64,000 nt of DNA from Amylibacter sp. Lineage in GTDB: Bacteria; Pseudomonadota; Alphaproteobacteria; Rhodobacterales; Rhodobacteraceae. How positions within the stretch are numbered: position 1 is the first letter of the stretch; each line of letters starts with the position of its first letter. The notes under the pieces were generated by a model. That model did no database searches. It worked only from the letters and a program-made list of their open reading frames with translations, and was not told the DNA's origin. Positions 25,798-33,804 of the stretch are shown here, piece by piece. The position numbers were made by a program, and so were the translations under genes. The stretch lies in contig JAJFHZ010000034.1 of the NCBI GenBank assembly GCA_021775355.1, positions 372,001 through 436,000 on the forward strand. The letters run 5' to 3'.

Positions 25798-26418
25798 TTA
25801 GCTGCCTCCGCCGTCACCGCTGCCTCCATCGTCACCACCGTGACCGCCACCGTGACCGCCTTTACCGCCTTTGCCACCGTGACCGCCTTTGCCACCTTTG
25901 CCACCTTTGCTGCCTTTGCCGCCGTCGTCACCGTCATCACCGTCTTTGCCGCCGTCGTCACCGTCATCACCGCCTTTGCCGCCGTCATCACCATCGTCAC
26001 CGCCTTTGCCGCCGTCGTCACCATCGTCACCACCTTTGCCGCCATCGTCACCGCCTTTGCCGCCGTCGTCACCATCGTCACCGCCTTTGCCGCCGTTAAC
26101 AGAGCCTTCTCCGCCGCGTTTGCCGTCGTTGGGGTCTTCGTCTGAGCCACCCGCTACTGCTGCAGTTGCGGCTTCAGTCAAGCTCAACGCAGCTACAGGG
26201 CATTCTACCAACATACGTTCTAGAATTTCATCAAAATCTGGCCGTCTTATTGTTCTTTTGATCACAGATCGTCTTATTATTCTTTTGATCACAGATTTCG
26301 GCACCGTGTCTATTTGGCAAAGTTTATACGCAGCATTTGCCGTTGTGGTGAAACCAACAGTTCCGATTGCAAAGCTTGTTGCTGTTATCGTTAATTTTAG
26401 TAGATTTACACAATTCAT
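25798..26418 (-). CDS. Secreted Gly/Asp/Lys/His-rich repeat protein
   Basis: The 206-residue protein starts at 26418, after a GGAG site, with a signal peptide (to about TTTANA). A short globular part with the duplicated basic segment SVIKRIIRRSVIKRTIRR follows, then from about residue 95 a low-complexity tail: blocks of GGKGGDDGDD changing to GGKGGHGGKGG and ending GGSGDGGGS. The tail is acidic with regularly placed lysines and later histidines, suggesting calcium or metal binding or a flexible extracellular filament. No family was recognised. The reverse strand of the tail is also open in two frames purely because of the codon repetition, so those were ignored. Confidence 0.65.
   Translation of the reverse strand: MNCVNLLKLTITATSFAIGTVGFTTTANAAYKLCQIDTVPKSVIKRIIRRSVIKRTIRRPDFDEILERMLVECPVAALSLTEAATAAVAGGSDEDPNDGKRGGEGSVNGGKGGDDGDDGGKGGDDGGKGGDDGDDGGKGGDDGDDGGKGGDDGDDGGKDGDDGDDGGKGSKGGKGGKGGHGGKGGKGGHGGGHGGDDGGSGDGGGS
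25915..26095 (-). repeat. In-frame tandem repeat encoding GGKGGDDGDD-type units
   Basis: Degenerate repeats of about 21-30 nt (built of CCGCCTTTGCCGCCGTCGTC and TCACCGTCATCACC on the plus strand) fill this stretch. Unit lengths vary by multiples of 3, so the reading frame is kept. Such arrays change copy number easily. Confidence 0.8.
26243..26296 (-). repeat. 27-bp tandem duplication inside the Gly/Asp-rich protein gene
   Basis: Two adjacent 27-bp units (26243-26269 and 26270-26296) differ at one base. They encode the doubled nonapeptide SVIKRIIRR / SVIKRTIRR, so the duplication is recent and in frame. Confidence 0.85.
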
Positions 26419-26883
26419 ACTAGTTACTCCATACTATTTACACATTTCATTTTACACATTACATTGCCGCTTTGGCCTCTTATTTAAATCAATTAATTTT
26501 GCTCTAAGTATGTTTTTATAGGGTTTCATAGCTATCCTTAAGTACAGGTTTTGAAAAATAATTGGTAAATTCTTATACAATTTGCCTTATTTCAAACATA
26601 TTTCACCAAATAATAGAAACAATTGAAATATTGTAGTTTCAAGATCCTGATGGGGGGCAGGGCCCGTCAATCATTAACCAATTATGTATAGCTCATCGCG
26701 AGTAAAACTAAAAAGGTAAAGATTTTGACAAGCCCAATCTTTCAAACCTTCATTAAAGGTTATCTGGGAAGTGCTCATTACGGGTAATGATTATCCCATA
26801 GCTGCAAAAAAGAAGTGTTACTTGTACATCAATATCAGGATTAAAGCATGACGGGTTTTTTTTATGATGTGGTAAAATATCTT

Positions 26884-27017
26884 AAAAACCTAAGTGATAC
26901 ATTTCTAATAATAGGGAGTCTCATAATTAATGTGCCATTAATTAATAATTGACAATGTTGTAGGGTCCCCTAATTAATGAGTTTCCAGTTTCAATGAAAA
27001 CAATCACTTAGGTTTTT
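26884..27017. repeat. Possible MITE-like element with 15-bp terminal inverted repeats
   Basis: AAAAACCTAAGTGAT (26884-26898) and ATCACTTAGGTTTTT (27003-27017) are perfect inverted repeats bounding a 134-bp non-coding segment. The left and right ends belong to repeat copies D and E. No transposase is nearby and target-site duplications were not seen, so a transposition origin is only suggested. Confidence 0.45.
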
Positions 27018-27072
27018 AATTATAAGACTATAATTAAGGTAGCTTTACGGAACAAAGCGGTCGTTTGGTCAA
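26978..27072. repeat. Dispersed AT-rich repeat, copy E
   Basis: AATGAGTTTCCAGTTTCAAT, then AAAACAATCACTTAGG, TTTTTAATTATAAGAC and finally CTTTACGGAACAAAGCGGTC align with copy B over about 95 bp. It is in the same orientation as B. Confidence 0.6.
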
Positions 27073-27127
27073 CAAATTTCAACGTCCGGTCTGAACAATT
27101 CTGCGGCTTCGCAGTCGGAATTTGTCA

Positions 27128-27997
27128 TCAGAACTGATGCCGAAGCCACGCTTCAAAAGCTTCTACACTTGTTTGGGCAATTGTGCGCCGTTCTGCTCGC
27201 ACAAGATAGTGTGATTGTTCCAACGCAATCGGTTTGCCAACAATAGAAATGCCCCGTCCGGATTCAATTGCTTGCCACGCAAATCTCTCGATGATCACAG
27301 CACATCCTAGTCCTGCGGTGACCATTTCTATTGCCGCTGTAGATGTATCGGTAATGAGGCGCCCGCCCGAGACCGAAGGCTTCAGAGCGTAAGCGGATAG
27401 GTATCTTGCCCAATGGTCGTCGAAACCCATTATGTGGATCGGTTTTTGTTGGAGTAAATCCAGTGGTGTCTTGATGCTGTTGCATGACGTCGTACCGCAA
27501 ACAGGCACAATCGATTCATCCGATAACTTTTCAAGATGCGCTCTCGCATGCTCTTTTGGAGCAAGGATGATATCGATATCGACAGGTTGCTGATCGGCAG
27601 GGCCTTTCCAGATGGATGTCACCAGTTTGATACTAATATCGGGATGTTCTTGCTGAAACGCGCCTAATTTCACGGATATCCACATGATGAACGCCATGGA
27701 TGCACGCACGACAATGGTGCTGGTCTGGCGGGGGCCGAATAATCCGGTAGTTGACATCTCAATAGTATCAAGCGCGTCTCTGACCGTTAGCAGATAGGCC
27801 TTGCCCACATCTGTCAGTTGCAGGCTTTTGGGACGGCGTACGAAAAGCTTGTCGCCAAGCTGTGCTTCCAGCGCCTTAATGTGCTGGCTAACGGCGGTTT
27901 GAGTTAGGCCAATTTCATTGCTAGCTGCCGTGAAGCTTAGCAATCGTGCGGCCGCTTCAAAGCTGCGTAACCAATTTAGATTCAGATTATGGCGCAT
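27128..27997 (-). CDS. LysR-family regulator (GcvA-like)
   Basis: The 289-residue protein has the GcvA-type N terminus (NWLRSFEAAARLLSFTAASNEIGLTQTAVSQHIKALEAQLGDKLFVRRPKSLQLTDVGKAYL) and a ligand-binding C-terminal domain. It is divergent from the 2OG oxygenase at 28129 with 131 nt between, so it probably regulates the oxygenase-isochorismatase pair. The effector is unknown. Confidence 0.86.
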   Translation of the reverse strand: MRHNLNLNWLRSFEAAARLLSFTAASNEIGLTQTAVSQHIKALEAQLGDKLFVRRPKSLQLTDVGKAYLLTVRDALDTIEMSTTGLFGPRQTSTIVVRASMAFIMWISVKLGAFQQEHPDISIKLVTSIWKGPADQQPVDIDIILAPKEHARAHLEKLSDESIVPVCGTTSCNSIKTPLDLLQQKPIHIMGFDDHWARYLSAYALKPSVSGGRLITDTSTAAIEMVTAGLGCAVIIERFAWQAIESGRGISIVGKPIALEQSHYLVRAERRTIAQTSVEAFEAWLRHQF

Positions 27998-28128
27998 AGT
28001 TTTGACATAAGTTTTTTATGTTCATGGTTAGTTTTTATTTAATTTTATATGATCAAAGAGCATCTGTATAGTGGTCTTAAAATGCACTGCTCTCGTGGGC
28101 TGTGGCACCGTTGTGACAGGAGATCATC

Positions 28129-28992
28129 ATGACCGATATAAACAACTCAATCCAAGGCGATATCGCCTTAGGATTGGTGGACCTTAACCGCTACCCGATT
28201 GCCGATCTGGACAACGGCGCAGGTGCAGAGTTTCTGGCAGAGTGCCAGCACAGTATTGAAACCCATGGCTGGTGCAATCTGGATGGCTTTATTCGCGCTA
28301 ATGCCCTGGCCGAACTAAATGGAGAGGCCAATAACCTGTTGCCAACGGCAGAGGTTTTACACGTTAAACGCAATATCTATCAGGGCGCCATAGACCCTTC
28401 GTTGTCCGACGATGATCCGCGCCGGAAGGAATTTACACATATAGCAGTCCAACTTGCGGACGATCAAATCCCCGTCGAAACACGGCTCAAGCGGCTGTAC
28501 CATTCCAACATTTTGACGGAATTCGTTCGCCGGGTTCAGAAAAAGACACAGCTTTATCGATGTGCTGATGAGTTTCAGGCGCTCAACATTGTAGCCTTGC
28601 AACCAGAGAGTTGGCACGCCTGGCATTATGATACAACAGAATGCACGGTAACTTTGTTGTTGCAAGCGGCAGATGAAGGCGGCGAATTTACCTTTCTCCC
28701 AAATTCGCGTACTGATGATGCCGAAGACCGCGAGGCCGTTGACCGTCTGTTGGCTGGCGACATGTCTCAGGCACAAACGTTTTCGCGTGGGGCGGGTACA
28801 TTCACCTTGTTCCGCGGGGGCTATTCATTGCACGGTGTGACCAGAGTTGGGGGCAACCGTCCGCGTATTTCGGCTATTCTGACCTATGACGAACAGCCCG
28901 GTCGTGTGATTGATGACGACATCAACGTTCGTATTTATGGTAAACGGGTGGAAAACATATTGGCCGCACGTAATGCCAAAACAACTACATAG
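28129..28992 (+). CDS. 2-oxoglutarate/Fe(II) oxygenase, HalD/ArpA-like
   Basis: The 287-residue protein has the iron triad H166-Y-D168 (WHAWHYDTTECTVTLLLQ) and H235 (SLHGVTRV), with arginines in GNRPRIS for 2-oxoglutarate. The overall pattern, including QALNIVALQPESWHAWHYD and GTFTLFRGGYSLHGV, resembles the HalD/ArpA family. Because the aspartate ligand is present rather than glycine or alanine, it should hydroxylate rather than halogenate. The substrate is unknown; members of the wider family act on free amino acids or other small molecules. It starts after an AGGAGA site and is followed 12 nt later by the isochorismatase-like gene. Confidence 0.75.
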   Translation: MTDINNSIQGDIALGLVDLNRYPIADLDNGAGAEFLAECQHSIETHGWCNLDGFIRANALAELNGEANNLLPTAEVLHVKRNIYQGAIDPSLSDDDPRRKEFTHIAVQLADDQIPVETRLKRLYHSNILTEFVRRVQKKTQLYRCADEFQALNIVALQPESWHAWHYDTTECTVTLLLQAADEGGEFTFLPNSRTDDAEDREAVDRLLAGDMSQAQTFSRGAGTFTLFRGGYSLHGVTRVGGNRPRISAILTYDEQPGRVIDDDINVRIYGKRVENILAARNAKTTT

Positions 28993-29004
28993 GAAAATTT
29001 GAAG

Positions 29005-29553
29005 ATGAAAAAAGCATTACTGGTGATTGATGTGCAGATGGCGCTGGCGGATGAAGATGCATCTGGCACAGAGAGATCATGCCCGGAAGCGGAACAGAAC
29101 ATTGCGGCACTTCTGGATAAGTTCCGCTCAGCTGAAGATCAAGTGGTTCATATCCATCACCATGGCACTGATCCGGATGATCCGTTTCATCCCGATGCCT
29201 CTGGTTCAGCGGTTCAACCTGTGGCAGCCCCAACGGCTGGCGAGCCCGTGGTGATCAAAACCAACAGCAGTGGGTTTGTAGGCACGTCATTGCAAAGCAT
29301 TTTGCAGGATGCGGGTGTAGAGCAAGTCATCTTGTGCGGTGCCACGGCCAATCACTGTGTGGAATCAACGACCCGAAGCGCCGCCGACTTGGGATTTCAG
29401 CCCACATATGTATCTGATGCGGTCTGGACATATGGCATTACAGGACCGGATGGCGTGCCCCACAGCGCTGCCAGGATTCACTCGGTGAGCATAGCAACTC
29501 TTGAAGGTGAAATAGCTGCAGTAAAGTGTACAAAAGACATTCTGGCCATGTGA
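29005..29553 (+). CDS. Isochorismatase-like cysteine hydrolase
   Basis: From ATG 29005 (182 residues) the catalytic triad of the family is present: D9 in LLVIDVQ, K85 in VVIKTNSSGF, and C118 in CGATANHCVESTTR. Related enzymes hydrolyse nicotinamide, carbamoyl or vinyl-ether substrates. A TTG two codons upstream (28999) is less likely as a start than the ATG, since AGGA (28991-28994) suits the ATG better. It is the second gene of the oxygenase unit; together they may oxidise and then hydrolyse a nitrogenous small molecule. The product of the oxygenase is a candidate substrate. Confidence 0.82.
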   Translation: MKKALLVIDVQMALADEDASGTERSCPEAEQNIAALLDKFRSAEDQVVHIHHHGTDPDDPFHPDASGSAVQPVAAPTAGEPVVIKTNSSGFVGTSLQSILQDAGVEQVILCGATANHCVESTTRSAADLGFQPTYVSDAVWTYGITGPDGVPHSAARIHSVSIATLEGEIAAVKCTKDILAM

Positions 29554-29793
29554 CGTTCGTCAGCGTTCACTTACATCTCATGTTGCGCAGCCCTGACGCC
29601 AGCCGTGCGTGAACCGGATAATGGCTGCAGAGCAGAAACCTTGTAATTGGGACTCAAAGCGGACATTGCTTGTTTCTATAGATCGGTCATTTATGAGAAT
29701 ATATCATCTGCAACAATCTAACCTCGATTGAATGCCATTTTTTCAATATACTAGTTTTATTGCATGCAGACTAAATGAGAAGGGAGAAAACTG

Positions 29794-30039
29794 TTGCCGT
29801 TATATATAAACAATAAGACAGTAGACGAACTCCTGTCTGAATATATGAAGTTATCTCACATTGAAACCAAACCAGACACAATTAGAACGGTTTTAGAAAG
29901 TCAAATTCATGACTTGAAAAATAAAGCTCCACTTATTGAGCGCCTAAAGCCATGCCTTGACTTGGTGAAGAATATTGGAACCCCTGGTCTGAAATTTAAT
30001 CAAAAGGAATTTAGTGATGATTTGTTCGACGGAATGTAA
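29794..30039 (+). CDS. Orphan VapB-like (Rv0623-type) antitoxin
   Basis: The 81-residue protein starts at TTG 29794; a good AGGGAG site (29781-29786) decides this. The N-terminal part, PLYINNKTVDELLSEYMKLSHIETKPDTIRTVLESQIHDLKNK, has the strand followed by two helices of the VapB/PSK-type antitoxin, where the first strand enters the DNA-binding dimer. No PIN-domain toxin follows: the next coding DNA is a recombinase on the other strand. So it is an orphan, either a relic or a stand-alone regulator. The call rests on pattern and not on strong identity. Confidence 0.55.
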   Translation: MPLYINNKTVDELLSEYMKLSHIETKPDTIRTVLESQIHDLKNKAPLIERLKPCLDLVKNIGTPGLKFNQKEFSDDLFDGM

Positions 30040-30103
30040 ATTTAAACTAGTATTTCCGTGTCGCTGAGCTTTGATACAATTGACTAGAAGTCGTTAAAGA
30101 TTA

Positions 30104-30645
30104 CTACCTCCTAATTGTATTGTGATTTACGCTAAAAATATCTGCGATTTCTGAGACAGGTCGCATATCAATATCCCGCATTTTCAAAGCTTCCTCTTTT
30201 TGCGTTCTGGTAAGGGCAGGGGGCGCCCTCTACGTTTTCCCCGACGCTTCGCTGCTTCTAACCCTTCCTTTGTCCGTTCAGAAATACGCTCACGCTCAAA
30301 CTCAGCTATTGAACCGAAGACATGGAAAATTAATTTTCCTGACGGTGTCGTAGTATCGATGTCTTCTGCCAAGGATTGGAAACCGGTACCTTTTTCCTTA
30401 AAACCTTCAACAATTTGAAGCAAGTTTGAGGGTGATCGTGCCAAACGATCATATTTTGTAACCACAACCACATCACCATCACGAAGATGTTCCATCATTT
30501 GGTCTAGCTCTGGGCGGGTTCGCGCGGCCCCAGAAATCTTATCAGAGTATATTCTTTCAGCCCCAGCAGATTTTAGAGCATCCAGCTGGGCATCTAGGTT
30601 TTGGTCTTGGGTCGAAACACGCGCATATCCAATAATCATGCCCAA
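30104..30645 (-). pseudogene. Serine recombinase (resolvase/invertase family), frameshifted near the C terminus
   Basis: The N-terminal 140 residues are a complete catalytic domain: MIIGYARVSTQDQNLDAQLDAL with the catalytic serine, GAARTRPELDQMMEHLRDGDVVVVTKYDRLARSPSNLLQIV, and FGSIAEFERERISERTKEGLEAAK. After RRGRP the frame reads LPLPERKKRKL and stops at 30184. Adding one base in the five-G run at 30219-30223 (plus strand) restores PALTRTQKEEALKMR...SEIADIFSVNHNTIRR, the helix-turn-helix, to a stop at 30104. The DNA-binding domain is thus lost as written. This recombinase family resolves transposon cointegrates or inverts segments. Confidence 0.72.
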
Positions 30646-30648
30646 TTA

Positions 30649-30697
30649 TCTCAAAAACCCCTCTCTATTGCAGTCTTTTTGAGAGGGGTTTTTGAGA
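30649..30697. repeat. Perfect 17-bp inverted repeat upstream of the recombinase gene
   Basis: TCTCAAAAACCCCTCTC (30649-30665) and GAGAGGGGTTTTTGAGA (30681-30697) are separated by 15 nt. It lies immediately before the recombinase start. It could be a recombinase site or transposon end. As a terminator it would face the wrong way for the recombinase gene, but a terminator for an absent upstream gene is possible. Confidence 0.6.
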
Positions 30698-30968
30698 ATA
30701 GTTTTATCGTTTAATTTTAAGTGGTGAACTTCGTTTGCAAAAAGGATTGTTTTGGGAAATATCATTTGGGTGGAAAGCGGTCATTCTCCGCAGTTGCGAG
30801 TAAAGACAAGCGGGCTAGATTCCACCAAAACGAGTCCCAAAATAGGAGCCCCATTTTTAAAGGTATCTTACAAATGTCCCTTTAATAAAAAAGTTTGCGC
30901 ATAATAGATATTATGTTAATAGTTATATAGTATTTTATAACAACACATTAGATAATAAAGAGTATCCA
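30698..30968. other. Non-coding DNA with a faint repeat trace
   Basis: About 270 nt with no gene. AAAGCGGTCATTCTCCGCAG near 30775 resembles the distal part of dispersed copies B and E (GCGGACGAAGTGGTCA), so it may be a further degenerate copy. Confidence 0.35.
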
Positions 30969-31739
30969 TTATATATTTCTCTTAACCTGAGTAAGAAGAT
31001 TGTCGGCACTTCGGGCAAGTAAAGCGGTATCAACGCCACAGGCAACGAAAGTAAATCCGTCCTTCAAAAGTTTGGTGGCAAATTGTGGATCAAGTACCAA
31101 TGTCCCTACAGGTATATCTTTCACGATCAGTTTTCTTGCAGCAGACCAAATCAACTCCCAAACTGCCGGTGCCATAGTTTGACCAAGCATTCCCATATCC
31201 GCTGAAATATCGGCTGGTCCAAAAAATATACCGCTCACGCCATCTACCGATGCAATTTCTTCTGCACGTTCAATTGCGGCAACGGTTTCCAGCTGCAATA
31301 TAATCGTGGTTTCATTCTCGACTTTATCAAAATAATCTGTAACCCGCCCAAATTTATTAGCGCGTGTTACCCCGGAAACTCCGCGTATTCCGCGTGGCGG
31401 ATAACGTGTAGATGCTACGGCTTTTTCAGCTTCTTCAACTGTTTGTATCATCGGAAATACCAACCCTTCGGCCCCCATATCAAGTAAGCGTTTGACCTCT
31501 ACCGCATCATTCCAGTTTGGCCGCGCCAGTGCGGTCGTTGTGCTTGATGCAAATACCTGAAGCTGGCTAAGCACTGATAACATATGATTTGGCGCGTGTT
31601 CCATATCTACCACAACCCAATCATACCCTGCACTGGCTATAACCTCAGCCGAACTACTACTGGCAGAGGTTAGCCATAGGCCAATCTGTTTTTCGCCACG
31701 TCGAATGGCGTGGGTAAAGGGGTTTGGGGAAAGTTTCAT
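30969..31739 (-). CDS. HpcH/HpaI-family aldolase
   Basis: The 256-residue TIM-barrel protein has the family's key segments: GYDWVVVDMEHAPN, RPNWNDAVEVKRLLDMGAEGLVFPMIQTVEEAEKAV, RYPPRGIRG, QLETVAAIERAEEIASVDGVSGIFFGPADISADMG. These include the catalytic histidine or arginine and metal-binding glutamate and aspartate expected for class II pyruvate aldolases such as HpaI. It cleaves 4-hydroxy-2-oxo acids to pyruvate plus an aldehyde; the precise substrate cannot be told. No partner gene lies next to it. It has no signal peptide and is cytosolic. Confidence 0.83.
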   Translation of the reverse strand: MKLSPNPFTHAIRRGEKQIGLWLTSASSSSAEVIASAGYDWVVVDMEHAPNHMLSVLSQLQVFASSTTTALARPNWNDAVEVKRLLDMGAEGLVFPMIQTVEEAEKAVASTRYPPRGIRGVSGVTRANKFGRVTDYFDKVENETTIILQLETVAAIERAEEIASVDGVSGIFFGPADISADMGMLGQTMAPAVWELIWSAARKLIVKDIPVGTLVLDPQFATKLLKDGFTFVACGVDTALLARSADNLLTQVKRNI

Positions 31740-31881
31740 GTCACAACCTTTTCTGTTAGATGTATAATGTCTTTATATTCACCATATTTACATCAGAGCC
31801 ATTCGAGTGTTTTTTGCAAGTATGAATTTGAATCCATACAAAATTACATCAATAGTAACCATAATTCAGAACCAAAATTTT

Positions 31882-31910
31882 AGTTTACGTAAATCGACGT
31901 GACGTAAACT
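31882..31910. promoter_or_regulatory. Palindromic operator candidate upstream of the beta-oxidation operon
   Basis: AGTTTACGT (31882-31890) and ACGTAAACT (31902-31910) are perfect inverted repeats, and TTTACGTAAA (31884-31893) is itself palindromic. The sequence resembles the ACGTAAA-type boxes described for MerR-family fatty-acid or branched-chain regulators (LiuR-like) in proteobacteria. It lies about 105 nt before the acyl-CoA dehydrogenase start. Binding is inferred. Confidence 0.45.
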
Positions 31911-32014
31911 GTCAAATACACCGCATCCCTCTTGTATTTTGTGCCAATCAGGGCAATTTGATTTGTAGAAACCGAATTTCTACCACAAGCTATGTGATAT
32001 ACAGGGAGACAATT

Positions 32015-33793
32015 ATGCCAAGCTATACCGCCCCCGCCAAAGATATGGCCTTTGTTTTACATGAAATGCTGAAAATACAAGACAGTGATATTCCGGGATT
32101 TAACGAGTTGGAGCCCGATTTTACGTCTGCTGTGCTGGAAGAAGCGGGTAAATTAGCGACCAATTTACTGCAACCTTTGAATGAAGTTGGCGATAAAGAA
32201 GGCTGTAAGCTTGAAAACGGTGTTGTGCGTACCCCTGCAGGCTTTAAGGCCGCATTTGATGAATATGCAGCCGGTGGATGGAATGGTCTGGATTGCGACC
32301 CCGCGTATGGCGGTCAAGGCATGCCCTATACACTGGCCACGGCTGTGGCTGAGATTTTCAGTGGTTCCAACATGGCATTTACAATGTATCCCGGTTTGAC
32401 CCATGCTGCATATTCGGCAATTCATGCCCACGGCACGGATGAACAAAAGGCTAAATTTCTGCCCAATATGGTGGCATTAAAATGGTCTGGTACCATGAAC
32501 CTGACCGAACCCCATTGCGGCACGGATCTGGGCCTGATGCGCACAAAGGCAGAGCCACAAGATGATGGCACATACAAGATCACAGGCCAAAAGATTTTCA
32601 TCTCGGCGGGTGATCAAGACATGACTGAAAACGTTATCCATCTTGTGTTGGCAAAAATTCCAGGCGGTCCTGATGGCATCAAAGGTGTGTCACTATTTAT
32701 TGTGCCTAAAATTGAGGTGAAAGATGACGGGTCTTTGGGCAATCCCAATGGTGTCAGCGTTGGCAGTTTGGAAGAAAAGATGGGCATCCATGGTAATGCA
32801 ACCTGTGTGATGAACTACGATAATTCTACAGGTTACCTGCTGGGCACTGAACACAAAGGCATGCGCGCGATGTTCACAATGATGAACGAAGCGCGCCTGG
32901 GTGTTGGCATGCAAGGGTTGTCTCAGGCCGAAGCCGCTTACCAAAACGCGGTCGTCTACGCCAAGGATCGTTTACAAGGTCGCGATGTGACAGGTGTGAA
33001 AAACCCCGACGGCCTTGCTGACCCATTGATTGTTCACCCCGATATTCGTCGTATGTTGATGAACCAGAAAAGCTTCGTTGAAGGTGCACGTGCCTTTGTT
33101 CTTTGGGGCGCTATGATGTTGGATAAATCACACCTGAATGATGACAAAAACGCACATGGGCTGATTTCCCTGCTGACCCCGATCATCAAAGGATTTTTGA
33201 CAGACATCGGTTACGACATGACCGTACAAGCTCAACAGGTATACGGCGGTCATGGCTATATTGAGGAATGGGGCATGTCCCAATTCACTCGTGATGCACG
33301 TATAGCAATGATCTATGAAGGTGCCAACGGTGTACAAGCCCTAGACCTTGTGGGGCGTAAAATGGCGCAGGATGGTGGCAAGCATGTAATGGCCTTCTTC
33401 GAGATGATCAAAACCTTCATTTCCGAAAACAAAGACAATGAAGCGTTGGCAAACGATTTTCTTAACCCGTTGAAAGACGCATCAAAAGATTTGCAATCCG
33501 TCATGATGTATTTCATGCAAGAAGGTATGAAAAACCCCAACGCCGCCCTCGCCGGCTCAACAGATGCATTACATATGTTCGGTCACGTCTGCTTTGGTTT
33601 GATGTGGTCAATGATGGCCAAGTCTGCGCAGGATGCTCTGGACAATGGCGCAGCTGACCCTAAATTCTATAATAACAAACTGGCAACGGGCCGTTATTAC
33701 ATGGCCCGCATGTTACCCGCAACGAAAGCGCATCAGGCCCGTATCCTGTCGGGTGCTGATACAGTTATGGCATTAGACGCAGACGCGTTTTAA
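32015..33793 (+). CDS. Acyl-CoA dehydrogenase, large two-domain type (FadE/DmdC-like)
   Basis: From ATG 32015 (AGGGAGAC upstream) the protein has 592 residues, the length class of acyl-CoA dehydrogenases with an extra C-terminal domain. Core motifs are present: [35 protein letters not shown] and the glutamate in [13 protein letters not shown] near residue 446. It oxidises acyl-CoA to enoyl-CoA with FAD. Its relatives include the DMSP-pathway DmdC, but without DmdA/B/D nearby and with thiolase and FadB following directly, general beta-oxidation is the likelier role. Spacing to the next gene is 11 nt. Confidence 0.88.
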   Translation: MPSYTAPAKDMAFVLHEMLKIQDSDIPGFNELEPDFTSAVLEEAGKLATNLLQPLNEVGDKEGCKLENGVVRTPAGFKAAFDEYAAGGWNGLDCDPAYGGQGMPYTLATAVAEIFSGSNMAFTMYPGLTHAAYSAIHAHGTDEQKAKFLPNMVALKWSGTMNLTEPHCGTDLGLMRTKAEPQDDGTYKITGQKIFISAGDQDMTENVIHLVLAKIPGGPDGIKGVSLFIVPKIEVKDDGSLGNPNGVSVGSLEEKMGIHGNATCVMNYDNSTGYLLGTEHKGMRAMFTMMNEARLGVGMQGLSQAEAAYQNAVVYAKDRLQGRDVTGVKNPDGLADPLIVHPDIRRMLMNQKSFVEGARAFVLWGAMMLDKSHLNDDKNAHGLISLLTPIIKGFLTDIGYDMTVQAQQVYGGHGYIEEWGMSQFTRDARIAMIYEGANGVQALDLVGRKMAQDGGKHVMAFFEMIKTFISENKDNEALANDFLNPLKDASKDLQSVMMYFMQEGMKNPNAALAGSTDALHMFGHVCFGLMWSMMAKSAQDALDNGAADPKFYNNKLATGRYYMARMLPATKAHQARILSGADTVMALDADAF

Positions 33794-33804
33794 GGAGAAT
33801 AAAA

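Larger units (their letters stand above)
26419..27127. other. Intergenic region holding dispersed repeats, no gene
   Basis: About 700 nt of AT-rich DNA between the repeat-protein gene and the LysR gene. It carries repeat copies D and E and the short inverted pair they form. Nothing else was recognised; the first 150 nt must hold the repeat-protein promoter. Confidence 0.6.

Noticed and set aside
25915..26095. Regular repeats resembling a CRISPR array
   Set aside because: The units are contiguous, of variable length in multiples of three and without unique spacers; they encode the protein tail.
25889..26521. Proline/serine-rich frame on the plus strand opposite the Gly/Asp-rich protein gene
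   Set aside because: It is the exact complement of codon repeats of the minus-strand gene, which has a signal peptide and a ribosome site. No start region on the plus strand.
28129..28992. Amino acid halogenase (HalD type)
   Set aside because: Halogenases of this family need the Asp ligand replaced by Gly or Ala; here HYD (H166, D168) is intact, so hydroxylation is more likely.
29567..29640. Possible tRNA-like fold
   Set aside because: Short GC-rich pairs occur but no cloverleaf with T-loop and anticodon arm could be drawn.
32015..33793. DmdC, 3-methylmercaptopropionyl-CoA dehydrogenase of DMSP degradation
   Set aside because: The size class fits, but dmdA, dmdB and dmdD are absent and thiolase and FadB follow directly, favouring general beta-oxidation. 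Phylogeny would be needed to decide.
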